The notes under the pieces: generated by a model
What the model was told of the DNA's origin: nothing
Databases searched by the model: none
What the model saw: only the letters and a program-made list of their open reading frames with translations
Shown here: piece by piece, positions 23,974 through 35,824 of the stretch
Numbering within the stretch: position 1 is the first letter of the stretch
Layout of the letters: each line of letters opens with the position of its first letter
Translations under genes and position numbers: made by a program
DNA from: Lineus longissimus
Taxonomy: Eukaryota > Nemertea > Pilidiophora > Heteronemertea > Lineidae
Reading direction: 5' to 3'
Length of the DNA: 64,000 bases
Assembly: GCF_910592395.1 (NCBI RefSeq)
Contig: NC_088326.1
Coordinates: 5,897,001 to 5,961,000, forward strand

Positions 23974-24225
23974 GTCGTTGATGGCGGCATGTTTCCAAAA
24001 GGCGCCTGCAAATATGCCTTTCCAATCAACAAAGATGCAGCAACAGCTCAAGTTGAGTTGAAGCCGGCAATAGATGCGACCATCAAACTGTTCACAGGTA
24101 AAGGAAAAGATGACATCAAGACGATTGAGACCACGTACCTCTCGCCCAGCACGTGTGGATCATCAGGCCTCTCATTCACCCTTGCAGCACTCCTACTCTC
24201 TGTATTTGTGTCCAAATTATTGTAA
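23974..24225 (+). CDS. GPI-anchored iGluR-LBD-like protein, terminal exon 6 (end of S2 and GPI signal)
   Basis: Eighty-three codons plus TAA follow TTTATTTAG. VVDGGMFPKGACKYAFPINK continues S2: true receptors have a glycine-rich turn and a G-Y-G/A-x-P-x strand here. A helix and the second disulfide cysteine follow (LSPSTC). The chain then reads CGSSG and a hydrophobic tail LSFTLAALLLSVFVSKLL ending at the stop with no cytoplasmic residues. That is the layout of a GPI-attachment signal (small residues, short spacer, 12-18 hydrophobic residues). A single C-terminal membrane anchor is the alternative. The whole protein is about 360 residues. It should sit outside the cell and bind a small ligand without forming a channel. 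It converges with the class C GPCR gene. Confidence 0.8.
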   Translation, partial: VVDGGMFPKGACKYAFPINKDAATAQVELKPAIDATIKLFTGKGKDDIKTIETTYLSPSTCGSSGLSFTLAALLLSVFVSKLL

Positions 24226-26905
24226 AGGAAACACTGTCCAAGATTCAACACTCTTAAACAGGGTCGCGTTCACAACGAAGTCACGCTGTCATCTTGAGTC
24301 ACGGTTACGCATGCGTGAGCTGGAGAATGCATTTTTTAGTCAAGAATTGTTTTTAATTAGCAGCCTAAACAGGCGGTTGTACCATGTCCATTCGGATATA
24401 CACCAAACAGAAAATGAATGGAGCTCCCAAGGTTCCCACACAGAAATTTCGGGTTGTCGTTTAAATCCAATCAGAGTCTTTCAAATAATTTGTTTCAAAT
24501 GTTTTTGAAAGTCTCTGTTCCAATGTAAAGATGTAACAGTTTAAACGTGATCAATACCATCAGAGCCTTTCAAATACAAAGGCTATGCTCTCAATAATCT
24601 ATTTCTTTATATCATATTCGATTTGATAGTGTCATTATAGTCCACTACCCCGAGACATATAAACCGGGCTGTAGCGGTAACGTTTGCTGGTTGGTCCCCT
24701 TAGTACCATTAATCATTTTAGAATAATCACAAAAAGCAAATAAAAACTTTTTTTGTTCTTTTGCTCAGATGTATTGATCAGATTAGTGACAGAACACAAA
24801 ATTCATATGGGCACAATCCATATGCCTGGGAGATATTCCTTCCGCATTTGCACATATTCGGATGGATCTGATACAATTGTTTTGTTCACGCATGGATGGT
24901 GAGACGTGACTAAGCGACACTGACAGTATGACCTCAGTCTGTGACTCGCGTTTTTCTATGACTTCCTGAGACAGTCGTGACACATACATCCTGGCATATT
25001 TAATTTGAATTGGAAAGCAAAAGCAAAAACAAATAATTATCTCACGACTATCTAAAGACAGGTTTTATTTCAAATAAAGTGTTGTGTCTGCAGGCAATTA
25101 AAGCTTCCCTCTAAATTCACTCATCGCTTGTCCTACATCTTGTTCTGGGGTCCAGAGGGTCACGTGTGCTCCCAGGGGGCGCTCACGTTTCTCATCTTTA
25201 TGCAAATTTTCATCCAAACCAAACCGTCCACGCTAGTGGCACGTACGTAGCCTCCTCTATCGCTGAAATAACTTTCTCATCTTATTTAGTTCTTTCCTAC
25301 ACTGGATCCCAGCCAAGGCAGTTCAAGCGCTCATCCAAAAAAAAACACTAAAAGGTTTCCGTCGTCTTCTATATAACCATTGTTATGTGTGCGTTGTAAC
25401 ACTCCTCTGGCGCACAGTATGAATGACAGAATAAACACCGCACGTCGGCAAACTCCTTCAAAATGATTTTACAGATAACAGCCAATATAGTTACTGCTTT
25501 TGAGAAAGCGCATACTTTCCAAAATGACGAACGGTTCGCTCCTTAGCTGCCAAATCATTGTCTGCCGTCGTTTGGAAGACCCACTCTCCAGTTAGGGGAA
25601 GAAAGTGGCTATTAGGATTAATTCGCTCTGATAATACAGAGTGTTGTGTTGGCTTATCTGCGGTTTAGGGTTGATGGCCGGCTTAATATTGAGGAGGTTA
25701 AATAGTGAATCTGGTTTTCCGCTTGAATAACAGGGCTTCGGCTGCGTACCCACAGGCTTTTCTCTTGTGACTTCGTTGACTTGTCGCGTTTTTCCATTGT
25801 CCCAGTAGTGTGTTCCCTGACACAACCAATGGGAATTCCAATAAGCAACAACAAAATGTTCATTTTTTTGTGTGGGGTTTCAAAAGCGAACACACATATA
25901 CATAACAGGGAAAAACGCCACAGGCAAACTGTCTCTCGATTCGCAGCCCACTCTTTCCAATGATACATCACTTTGGCCAATGGGGTACTAGCTCTATCAC
26001 AGGGAGAAAGAGTTCATTTATGTTATTTGTTGTGTAATGGTAGCAATGATGCACATACTAATTCGGCAAGATATAACCTCATACACACTTATCCTACGTA
26101 CACGCCAACTAGATATTTGAAATTGACCCGTCGAGGCCTTTGTCCAGGCATTTTGCGTACACACGTACACATACTTTGACAAGGAACACCGGCATATACA
26201 TCTACAAAGGCCAGTATGTTATTGGGGAAAGACTTTTTCCTGGCCGATTTGAATAGACCACTCTAAATAAGACGGTCATCAGTGGACCCTTTTTTCCTGT
26301 GATATCTGAAGTACCCCATTTGTAACAGTTAAAGTGGTACCGGCGATAGCTGCTGGCTGTCTATTACTGACTGATCATTGAAAACTTTAGCCACACGTGC
26401 CGACGTTAACCTACGTAGGCAATCAATGGTAATACGGTAGTGTTACATATATCAAGAGATTTTCTTCCTAATATCATCATGACTTTTCAGAGAAAGTAAC
26501 AAGAAAATTTTCTGTTCAGCATATTCAGATTATCAATGGGATTGTCTCAAAGATATTAGTTAAGATAAATAGATAGCTGGAACATTTTAAACTGATTGAT
26601 GACTCACATCATTTACAATATTGTTCTAAACACGACGGTTGTCCACAATTCCTTGTGTTGCCCCCATGTGGTGTTGATAACACAATATTTGTAAGGCCAT
26701 GGGAGTTTTCCAGTTCGATGTAAGCTTACTTGCAAGCAACTATAACTTTCTAGTTCGAAATTTTCTTACATGCAAGTAACTAAAGGATAATTTAAGATAC
26801 ATATACTTTTTATTAAAGTAATGTCTCAATTTTAAGGTAACACCTGAAGAAAATGTTGAATAATAATCTAATTAAAAACGCACTTATATCAAATATATAT
26901 TTCAG
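24226..26905. other. 3' flank and intergenic stretch, no further gene seen
   Basis: Apart from the possible poly(A) signal at 24739, I see no exon or clear repeat. Open frames on both strands near 25600-25980 overlap each other and lack domains. Confidence 0.35.
24739..24744 (+). terminator. Possible poly(A) signal of the iGluR-LBD-like gene
   Basis: AATAAA lies about 515 nt after the stop codon at 24225, followed by a T-rich stretch. Plausible but not unique in AT-rich DNA. Confidence 0.3.
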
Positions 26906-26967
26906 TTCGTGAAGGTGCTGCAGGTCCTACTGGACCTCGCGCTGACATGACTGCGTTGAACTACTGA
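26906..26967 (+). pseudogene. Orphan collagen-like terminal exon
   Basis: After a good acceptor (ATATATATTTCAG), the frame that starts two bases in reads REGAAGPTGPRADMTALNY and then a stop. It has Gly-X-Y triplets followed by a P-R-A-D-M-T-A-L stretch, like the end of the triple helix in invertebrate fibrillar collagens. No other Gly-X-Y exon is visible on this strand nearby, and no C-propeptide follows. It may be a stray duplicated exon, or the last exon of a gene whose other exons I missed. Confidence 0.35.
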
Positions 26968-27795
26968 TTCTCAAAGCAGCCTGAATGGGGAAACTCTTTA
27001 AAAAGATATATGAAAACACCTAATCGAGACTTATTTAACGCAGTGTAATTACCTACTGAAATTGTTTACTATATACATGATATAAGCCACAATCCGAGGT
27101 GTTTTGATAAACCAGCTTTTGCAGGTCATAATCATAATAAGTGGCTTATATCAATCGTTAAAATTAAGAAAACTGTTATTTTATTTGAAATAATCTACTT
27201 CTTTATGTGAGTTCAAATTTGAGCTATATCAGAAGTTCCTTGCAAGGATAAAAAATAGGAAGATGATGAGGTGCAATGCTGGCTAGCCTTTTTTCCTTCT
27301 GAGACGTTTACCTTCAAGGTCTAGGATGAGATAAAATCGTCATAACCTGCTTCCGGTTCACCCTAATGTTCAAACAATTCACGATTAAACCATTGAAAAG
27401 GGTTTTATAAGTACTGTTAGGGGTATTATTATAAGTTTCATTTTTTCCTTTGGGCGGAAATGACGTAGTTCAGTAGTAGTCTCCATGACGACAGGGGGTA
27501 TTTTCACATTGGCCTGAAACAACGTTGTTGTGTGGAATATACATTGCTACACAATTACTGTTTTGATTCAAGGTGCAATCCTCCGTCAGATCATATTTTT
27601 AAAACTTCATTCACAACATTCCGATTTTCGCGAGTGACGTAACTTTTTATTTCTTATTTAGATGTTATATTTGTTTAATGTAGTCCCATTCTGCATGTAA
27701 TCGATGTACTATGATTCTTTTGTTTTACAAACTGATGAATGTACATTTAGATAACACTGAGGTGAATGAGAGAAATAGATAAATATTGACGTAAT

Positions 27796-27814
27796 CGGGT
27801 TGCCTGGCAACCCG
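27796..27814. promoter_or_regulatory. X-box-like palindrome
   Basis: CGGGTTGCCTGGCAACCCG has perfect 9-bp arms around one base. The core GTTGCC-T-GGCAAC fits the RFX-factor half-sites with a one-base spacer. No gene start is evident beside it. Confidence 0.35.
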
Positions 27815-30800
27815 TACGTCCTACTTGACGTCGAAACGTTGGTAGATACTTGAACAAAATGGATGTCGAATGAGCCTCTTCACTAACCGCACAATTATCG
27901 GTCCTTCTGCATTTCAGTGTGCACTAGAGGGAATGCTCTGTTACAGGTCACCTAACACTTTATGGCTATATCTTGTAGCCGGTAATTCCGTACCCAAATA
28001 GGGTTTCAAGCCAATACGCCAAAGTTCAATATTTTGAATAAAGGTTAATTATCTGATGAAGCTACATGTACATTAACAATTTCACCGACGATTTGATATG
28101 CCTGGTGCATTCATTTAGGAAAACATCACAGTGCAACATCCAAATAGGCTGGCCTCAGCTATCTTCCCCTATATATATTTATGACTACAAAGTGTTAATT
28201 TGTATTCCTATAGCATGATTAATGTTCAGAAATCAATCAACGTTTTGACCGAATATTTCTAGATGTTATGTATTAATAAATGCTATATAAAATGCACAGC
28301 ACTACGTTTGGGCGCTTTATGTGACGACGTAAAGAACGCCATCTATTACCTGCTGCAGGATATCCTGCACGCCATCTATGAGTGAACCTTGTAACTAGGT
28401 GGTTCAAAAGGTTCATGGTGATCTTGAAAGACAACATCGCGACAGGAGAGGTCAGCAGCTTATTATGCCTATCTGATAAATTCAAGCGCCCTTTTTTCAG
28501 CACCTCTAGCATTGTTCAGATGTGTTGAAAGTGAGTGTAGGAAATGTTACAGAACATCATAGTGCCCCAACGAATGTCATATTCGGTAATTTAGAATATT
28601 TTACCCATTTACCCCGTTTAAAGGAGATATACGGAAACAACCATACGATTATTTGCAAATCAGGCAAGTAACTGCATGACTTCTCTAATCGCGAATCTTT
28701 CATTGATCAAAATGACATGGCGGTTTCGTTAATAGTCGTCCAGCTGGAGGGAGTACAACCTCATCATCATGTGAGCCATTTCCGGCAGTAACATTGTTGG
28801 ACAAGGGAGGCGGAGCGAGGTTGGAAAGATACTTTCAGTGCGGATCGAGCAATCAATCGTAGCGCATGCTCAAAAGCGACTGTAGAGCAGTCGGCTCTAA
28901 AGGTTTACCAACCTTGACCCCTTACGGTCCAGCTTTTCTGTGAATATATTGTTGTAAAAAGTAGTTAGGCGCAATGTTAGTGTGATGTTGGACAATTCAT
29001 ATATAAGAATCCTTAATTTTTGTTTTCATCCCATCCCACAAATGCCAATATAATTCGAGAGGAAAATACCTCCGCTGGAATCGGAAATGAACTGTACAAA
29101 ACTACACAGATTATATCGAATGGTCCTATTGGGAAGATGACAAACAGACATTGACGATTGATACCCCCATTTTAATGACGCTGTTCTCATCAACAGAGAT
29201 AAGACAAGACCAGAAAATTAACAACTTTAGATAAGCGCGTTACAACCATACAGAGCTATACACACCGGAAGAACACTCCACTGGCGACATTCTTTGTTAT
29301 ATTTGGGTGGACACGTGCATGATAGCACCATCGATGTGTATAGCTGATACAAACATTTGAGCGATCTAATAGAGAATTATTATCAATGTATGTATAGCAC
29401 TGTACGGTTGTCCACAGTGTTAAAGGTCTGCACAGTCGGCCAGGAGTCGAAGTGAAAGCTCTAGCTCCCGCCATATTATGTCACTGGTGTGGTGGTGATG
29501 CCAACGCGTTGCTGGCCAATCATTTCAAAGGTAATCTACATCACTATAGTATCCGAATGAAGACTTGAATTGATTTATTGATTAAGGGGTGTACCGGTAC
29601 ATCAATGTATACTGTGTCCTTGGGATAAACATGTACTACCTAACTAGTCGTGGGCTCACGCCAATTAGGGAATATCCCAATGATTATCCCGATATAAAGG
29701 CATAAATTAATGTCGTTTGAGAATATTTGCGCTTCCAGGCTCGCGCATAACACGATATTTCAGGTTGTTTTTTTTCTCGGCGCCCCGAATTAAACACACC
29801 GGAATGATGATTGTAGTTTGTGTGCAAGGCACTGTGCTTTGAGGATGCACACATGCAGAAGTGTTTTCAGTCAATATCTGTATAATCTCTCTCCGCACGA
29901 GTAAGCGATGGGATTCAAAAACTGTAAATCGGTCAGGACTTGCATTTGGATACTGTTTTTAAAGGCGCATCATCAAATATCATAGACTAAGTTTTTTCTT
30001 CGTTGCATAATAACACGGCTTTTGTTTTGTTTGTCATCTTATTATTGTAATAAAATATTTTGAATTGAAAACATTCCTCCTCCGTCTTGTTGACATGGTA
30101 ATATGTCATGCCCCAATAATAATCAAAAAGCGCCCACAGAGTCACGGGTTTCGAAATGTAATCAATGATATAAACGGTGGCTATAAGGGTATCGGTTTGC
30201 CTCTTAAGAAAAATACGTGCTTACCTATAGATGAAATGACGACACAAAAGAAACATAGACGAAATAAGTTCATTTTGAGGGGCGTATAAGGCCCGCATTT
30301 ATTATTATTATCCGATTGAACCCCTCCACCACATTGTTTCTATTGTGTTGCAAAAGTAAACGCACCGCGATATACCTGCTCAAGGAAACTTAAGGGTATC
30401 TGGTCGTCTGGCTTCCTGACCTTCGTCCCCGGTCGTTTCGCTCCAAATTATGGTCGTTTCGCCCCTGGCTTGGTTGCTGGTCGTGCTAGTATTTCAGGTT
30501 ATTGAGGAAGGAAGAAGTATCGGTTGTGGTCTTGTCCATCCAATGATCGCTAACCATAGGGCGCGCCAGGGTGAATTGTGAGGGGGGGGGGTTGGGGGTA
30601 GTCCTTTCAATCTTCTCCGTAAAGGGGATCCCGTCTGTGGTGGCTTAACCACCCCACTAAGCCAAGAAGAAGCTTTGTTTCACGAACCATGGATGGTTAC
30701 GCATTTTAGAGGCGTTTCGGGCCCATAGACATTTGGCACAATGACAGCTAAACCAAATATGCAACACTTGACCAAAGTATCATGGGCGACTGCAGTTTCT

Positions 30801-32692
30801 GTATTAATACAATTTTTATAGGGGGTTGTAAAATGATTACGAGAATACAATGATCGGGATGAAATCCACCGTCTTCTTTTCTATCTGATAACGTCCAACA
30901 AGGTGCTATATCGAGTCCGCGTGTCGCCAATTTGGTGCGATATTCGGAAAGGTCAGCTGGACGGGTTCGGCTAACTCTATACGCCTCGTGAACTCAGGAC
31001 GATGGTCAAACCAGCATGAATAGGATCAAAATATGGGCTACAGCGATCTTGATCAGTAGAACAAACACGACATAAAATTTACATCGTATTTATTAAATAT
31101 CCGGTAATATGATAATGATAGTGAAAATAATTGCTTGGCTTTTCAAAAGAGAACATAACTACGATGAACTAAAGCTAGAAGCCACGGATGTCCGTGTAAC
31201 CATTAACAGAACTTAAAATGCACATATCGACGACATTGAACTCGCATTCTCGACTAGAACAACATTATGCATGGTGACTTTTTTCAAGATCATCAATTTA
31301 AACATGTTTAAGGATAACTTGATGTTATGCAAGACGCGAATCCGATACATTTAGGTACAGGTCAGAAAAGTAATTTACTGATGAACCAGAAGAAGAACAA
31401 ACATGCAGTAACTAGAATTCCGAAATTTGCTGGCAGCAAATTTGATAGTCCCCAGGTAGTCGTCATGTCAACCGAGTAGAAACCGAGTAACAAACTCGAC
31501 TGTAGTCAAAGGAGGAAAGCGAGGAGGAAAGCCAGAAAAAGCGAGAACATTTTGCGCCGTCGTATTCCGATTTGACTGGTTAGTGGTGAAATCTGCTTTT
31601 ACTTTTGCAAATTAACATATTCGTTTTTCTAGTTCAAACGTTGTCTGAATTAAAGATGCTTTCCCAATGCTTGACTGGTCTCGCAAGAGGCATTGCCAGG
31701 AAAACGTCACGTCATTTTGGCAATTCTTCTTACCGCACGCCCTCCCTCTCCGCAAAACTTACTGACATGGTGTGAAGTGGGAGGGCGCACAATGGGAACC
31801 ACACTGCCGCGATGTTAATAGTTTCTATTTATAGAATTCAGCGGCAGAGATTTTAAGCACGGAAAAAGTAGATTAACTCGGCTAATCTCAATGGCTTTTA
31901 CCCAGGAATGTTTTCAAGGCGAGAGAAACATCTGATTTAAGTACTTCGCTTATTAGATTTCATGTTCATGCCGAAGATTGGCCTAAAACGTGGACGAAAA
32001 GAGTGCATTATCGAGTGTTGGAGAGGTCACGTGATTGATTGTACGAGACACCTGAGCGAAAACAATACTGACTTCAGCTCCCAGAGGGAGGAGCTGGAGT
32101 CATAAAAACGCATCTAAAGCATCGACATATTCTGAGTTTCGAAAAATCGTTTTGCGATAGTCCATGAATCGAATTAGGTTTCTTTATAATACCTCCGTCC
32201 CATCGCTCGACCAACTCCTGAGAGTGAGAATAATGACGTCATTATGACGGGGCGGAGCTTATGCTAATGTATCAGCGTCTCACCTCTGCGCATGTCACAG
32301 CGCATGTCAGATTGAATCGCGGCTTCGGCATGTTGGGAGAAGACGGTATCATATCTGAGCAAAAAAATGCTTCAAAAGTATCGAAATACTCAGGATTTTT
32401 AAAATACTTTTGCGATAGTCCATAGATGGAATTGGGTTTGGTGGTGTAAGGGTGATTGATTTCTGGTTTATTTAGCCGTTTTGCTGGACTACCGCAATAA
32501 ATGTCTTAATTTCGTGGAAGAAAATAACAGCTTCGAGAATTCCAGTAATAACAATATAGTCCCCAGACGGGATCTGGGGCCTATAAAAAGCCAGCTGTTC
32601 ATTTAAATGTAAATTATGGTCATGGTATCAAAAGCGTACACCCAAAGTTAGACCTACAGTTCGAGACGCGTGAGGTTCTAATAGAGAATGAC

Positions 32693-32741
32693 AAGGGTGG
32701 GAGTCAGTTATCTAGAAAAGGAAAAACTGACTCCCACCCTT
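32693..32741. repeat. Perfect 17-bp inverted repeat (hairpin)
   Basis: AAGGGTGGGAGTCAGTT is mirrored exactly at 32725-32741 across a 15-bp loop. No U-run or RNA-gene context identifies its role. It may be a very short foldback or a structured RNA element. Confidence 0.6.
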
Positions 32742-33406
32742 GAAATTGGCATTTGCTTTGTTTTGAAAGAGTTCTGAGGAGGATTTCAAGTTCAAAAATG
32801 GCGGTATCTACATATAGTCAAGCCTTGGGTAATGGCCGGCTACATCGTCCGTAGATAGTTATTCAGTAGTAGATAGACACGTTGATAGCACTTCGAATCA
32901 TATCTGCCACATACCTCTTGTTCAGAAGGGGTTTCAATGTTATGTAGAATTTAGTTTAGTCGTCCACTCGATTTAGCCCAGCATCACTGTACCACTCGAC
33001 ACGGATGCAGATATAGGCCATCCCTGTCAACTGACTATTGCTCATAGGCCTGATGAGTCACTGGCCGTCCGCAAAGTATCACGCTTCCACGAATTTGACG
33101 TACGGTATATCGTCTTTTGCTGTCGTCATCCTGGATTTGGTCAAGGGACGTCTTGGACTTATTCTTGTGACTATTAGTGAGTTTCCGCAGAATCTTTGAC
33201 CAGGAAAGAGTTCATCCATTTTACCTGAGATTATAGTTAAATAGTATGATCTACGTCGTTATCGTTCATGTACTTAGTTAGGAGCAATCATCCCAACACC
33301 TCTGTCATGCCTGCATTAAGCCGTTCAAAGCAGGTTTCTAGACAATAATCAAAGTTGCATTCCTCTTCCGTTCGATAAAATATTAAGGTTTGTATTGTCA
33401 AACATG

Positions 33407-34719
33407 TCAGAGTTTAGTACACACCACTGCTTCAACAGCTTTAGTATTCTGTTTCTCTTCTTTACCATGCACAACACAAAGATTTGTCACACTCGAACAC
33501 GTGGAAACGGCAGATTTAGCCGAACCATCAGAATTCCGCCGAGGCCTTGAGGCACAGTCCAGTGGATCCAACTTGGGAGACCCCTGGCTGTATTTAGTTT
33601 GCATCCGTGGCTCAGCAGAATCCGCCCGCTCTCGGCTGCCTTCGAAGGCCAATTCCCGGCCACGCGGAGATGGTTTAGGGCTGGGCCTCGGCGTCCCTGC
33701 GCTCATCTGGTTGACCCGCATGGTTGACGCATTGGAAACCTTTCGAGAATCGCCGCCTATGTTTGTTCCTACGTCAGTGCCCATTGTATGCTGAATCGTC
33801 TGTTCTCGGACATAGTTCGGGTCATTTTTCTCAGCTTGGAAAAGGATGATTCGAATCTTCGGAAAGAACATGAAGCCTAAAATGAAGAGAGCCGCGAAAA
33901 TTGCCGCGAAGCACATAATTGACGTTCGTGATTTTCCGTGAGACCCGAAATACGCCGGAAGACATACGATCCAGACTAAACATAACATAAACATGGAGAA
34001 GCTTAAATGTTTGGCCTCGTTGAAGTTTTCAGGGAGTTTCCTCGCCTTGAAAGCTAAAAACGAACAGACTATCGAGAGAAATGCCACGTAGGACATTGAG
34101 ATAAGCTGCACAGCGAACCAGTCAGATCCGCATCTTATGACGACGATGTCAGGGAAAGAGTAATCTCTCACCGCCTCGGGGGTCAAGATCAGGGAACAGG
34201 TCACCCCAATAATGAGGGCAATCAGCGTCAACCCTGTCACGAACGCTGCCTGCTTGTGCTCGTGTTTGAATCTTGAACTCCGTGAGCGCACCAACGCACT
34301 GAACCTTGCGTAGAACACAGTCAGCAGTCGTTGCGTCTTCGTTAACATAATTGCAACACACAAGGTAAAAACAAACCCAAAATACACCGGCTGAACTGCG
34401 CAAGAAAGGTCAGTTGGAATCCCGATATACAAGAACGGCAGCACGTAGCACAAGGCAATGGCAGTCAATAATACATAACTCAAGTTTCTGTTTGATCCCT
34501 TGACGACAGGGGTGTCACGATATTTGATGAATACTGCGAGAACGAATAGTGTGATCAGGAAGAACAGGAAGGAGAGCACCATGGCAAAGATGGCCGCCAC
34601 GTCATCCCAGCGGAGGAACTCGAGAGGCATCTCCACACACTCGGTGTGGTCGGAGTTATTGGTCTCGCCGAGAGGGCAGTCCATGCAAACACCAGAGTTG
34701 GATACGTTGCTGATCTCAC
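33407..34719 (-). CDS. mGluR-like class C GPCR, last exon (end of cysteine-rich domain, 7TM, tail)
   Basis: This exon encodes 436 residues to a TGA. It begins GEISNVSNSGVC, the end of the cysteine-rich domain. The seven helices follow. Numbering from the Met at 34684, they lie near residues 29-53, 67-88, 99-121, 146-167, 188-212, 227-248 and 254-276. Class C hallmarks are clear: NLSYVLLT in helix 2, LTKTQR after helix 3, FNEAKHLSFSMF entering helix 6, W-I-V-C-L-P-A-Y-F-G in helix 6, and FFPKIRIIL at the end of helix 7. Cys95 and Cys185 can form the usual extracellular disulfide. These features are nearest to metabotropic glutamate receptors. The cytoplasmic tail of about 145 residues is rich in Ser, Pro and Arg, and ends VVCTKL, a class I PDZ-binding form. 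It should signal through G proteins. Confidence in the family is high; the exact subtype is open. Confidence 0.95.
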
Positions 34720-34779
34720 CTGGAAATACGAAATGTATGCTATAACAACACTAACACGTCATAAACATATCACTTTGCC

Positions 34780-35080
34780 AATGCAAAGTTTAAAGCTGAA
34801 CTGCATGCACAAAACCAGAGCACCACATGTGGCAATAGTAAGAAATTCAAACGACCGAAAGGCCCTTTCTGAATACGGCCTGAAACATGATAGACCTCCA
34901 ATGCTGTGATGCGCTTGATTTCACAAACCAGCAAGCCGTGGGACGATGCGGACCTTCGCTGAGAATTCTGGAAGGAAAAAAATAAAAAGGTCCTCTCATC
35001 GGGACTCGAACTCGAGACCTCTGGTTTTATTTGCCAACACTCTTATTCTCAAGGCCACTGGGCTGCTTGAAATACCTGTC
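34780..35080 (-). repeat. tRNA-derived SINE, family 2, minus copy
   Basis: On the minus strand a tRNA-like head with B box GAGTTCGAGTCC leads into a body ending near TTTGTGCATGCAGTTCAGC. It is an inverted, diverged copy of 35355-35645. Both lie in the last intron of the GPCR gene. Confidence 0.65.
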
Positions 35081-35354
35081 GTTTTATACGCTTTTATAGA
35101 ATGTGCAAACATTTGTGTGTAATCTTTGTTCAACGGCTTCCAGTGGGCAACTGCAAAAAAGAGAAAGTCACGTTTTCTTTGCTGTGCGGGATTATGTATG
35201 CGGAGTCTTTGTTTTCTCTTAGCAATGTTCACCTTTGTCTTGGTAGCTTCTTCTACTACATGTACTTGAGAAAATTTCTGGTTCATGTCTCAAATATAAA
35301 GCATAATCGCCATTTCATATAAGATATATTTGCAGGCAGCAGTTCACAAGAAAG

Positions 35355-35645
35355 CCTCCTCTAGCTCAGACGGTTAAAGCGTTCGTATTCTGAGCCCGAG
35401 TTCCCGGGTTCGAAAACCCGGAGAATTTGATTTTTTTCTCTTCCATAATTCTCTGAGACTATCCGCATCGTCCGTTGGCTTGCTGGTTTGTGAAATTAAG
35501 CGCATTGGAGGTCTATCATGTTTCAGGCCGTATTCAGAAGGACCCTTCGATCGTTTTAATTTCTTACTATGGGACGCTCTGGTTTTGTGCATGCAGTTCA
35601 GCTTTAACAATACAAGGACTAACAATACAAAGTTTAATTATTTAT
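35355..35645 (+). repeat. tRNA-derived SINE, family 2, plus copy
   Basis: The head CTCCTCTAGCTCAGACGGTT carries an A box, and GGGTTCGAAAACCC a B box. The body matches 34780-35000 in reverse complement (for example GGAGGTCTATCATGTTTCAG). Paired transcripts in the intron could fold into a long duplex. Confidence 0.65.
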
Positions 35646-35805
35646 ACGAAGTTAATAAATGAGCGAATATGAGCTGACCCCAGTAACGCTTCGACATGAT
35701 GGAGCCTTTGACACTCGGTACATGTTTCCGACCGCCGAATATTACGTGGCGCCAATTTTATACATCTTGACACTCTGTATTGACATTGCTCAGCATAGGC
35801 TACGG

Positions 35806-35824
35806 GGGGGGGGGGGGGGGGGGC
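35806..35824 (+). repeat. Poly-G run
   Basis: Nineteen or more G in a row within the GPCR intron. Similar runs in this window are at 11606 (G), 45131 (G), 17390 (C) and 40833 (C). Confidence 0.8.

Larger units (their letters stand above)
26968..33406. other. Intergenic stretch between converging genes, no gene seen
   Basis: No exon with paired splice sites or recognisable domain. It holds an X-box-like palindrome (27796-27814), a fragment of the 14150 repeat (31376-31412), and two diverged copies of a block of about 90 bp (about 32105-32190 and 32357-32445, both containing TTTTGCGATAGTCCAT). A perfect TGACGTCA lies near 32234, and a strong hairpin at 32693-32741. Confidence 0.4.

Noticed and set aside
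33390-33794. Plus-strand open frame of 134 codons
   Set aside because: Shadow of the GPCR tail on the minus strand.
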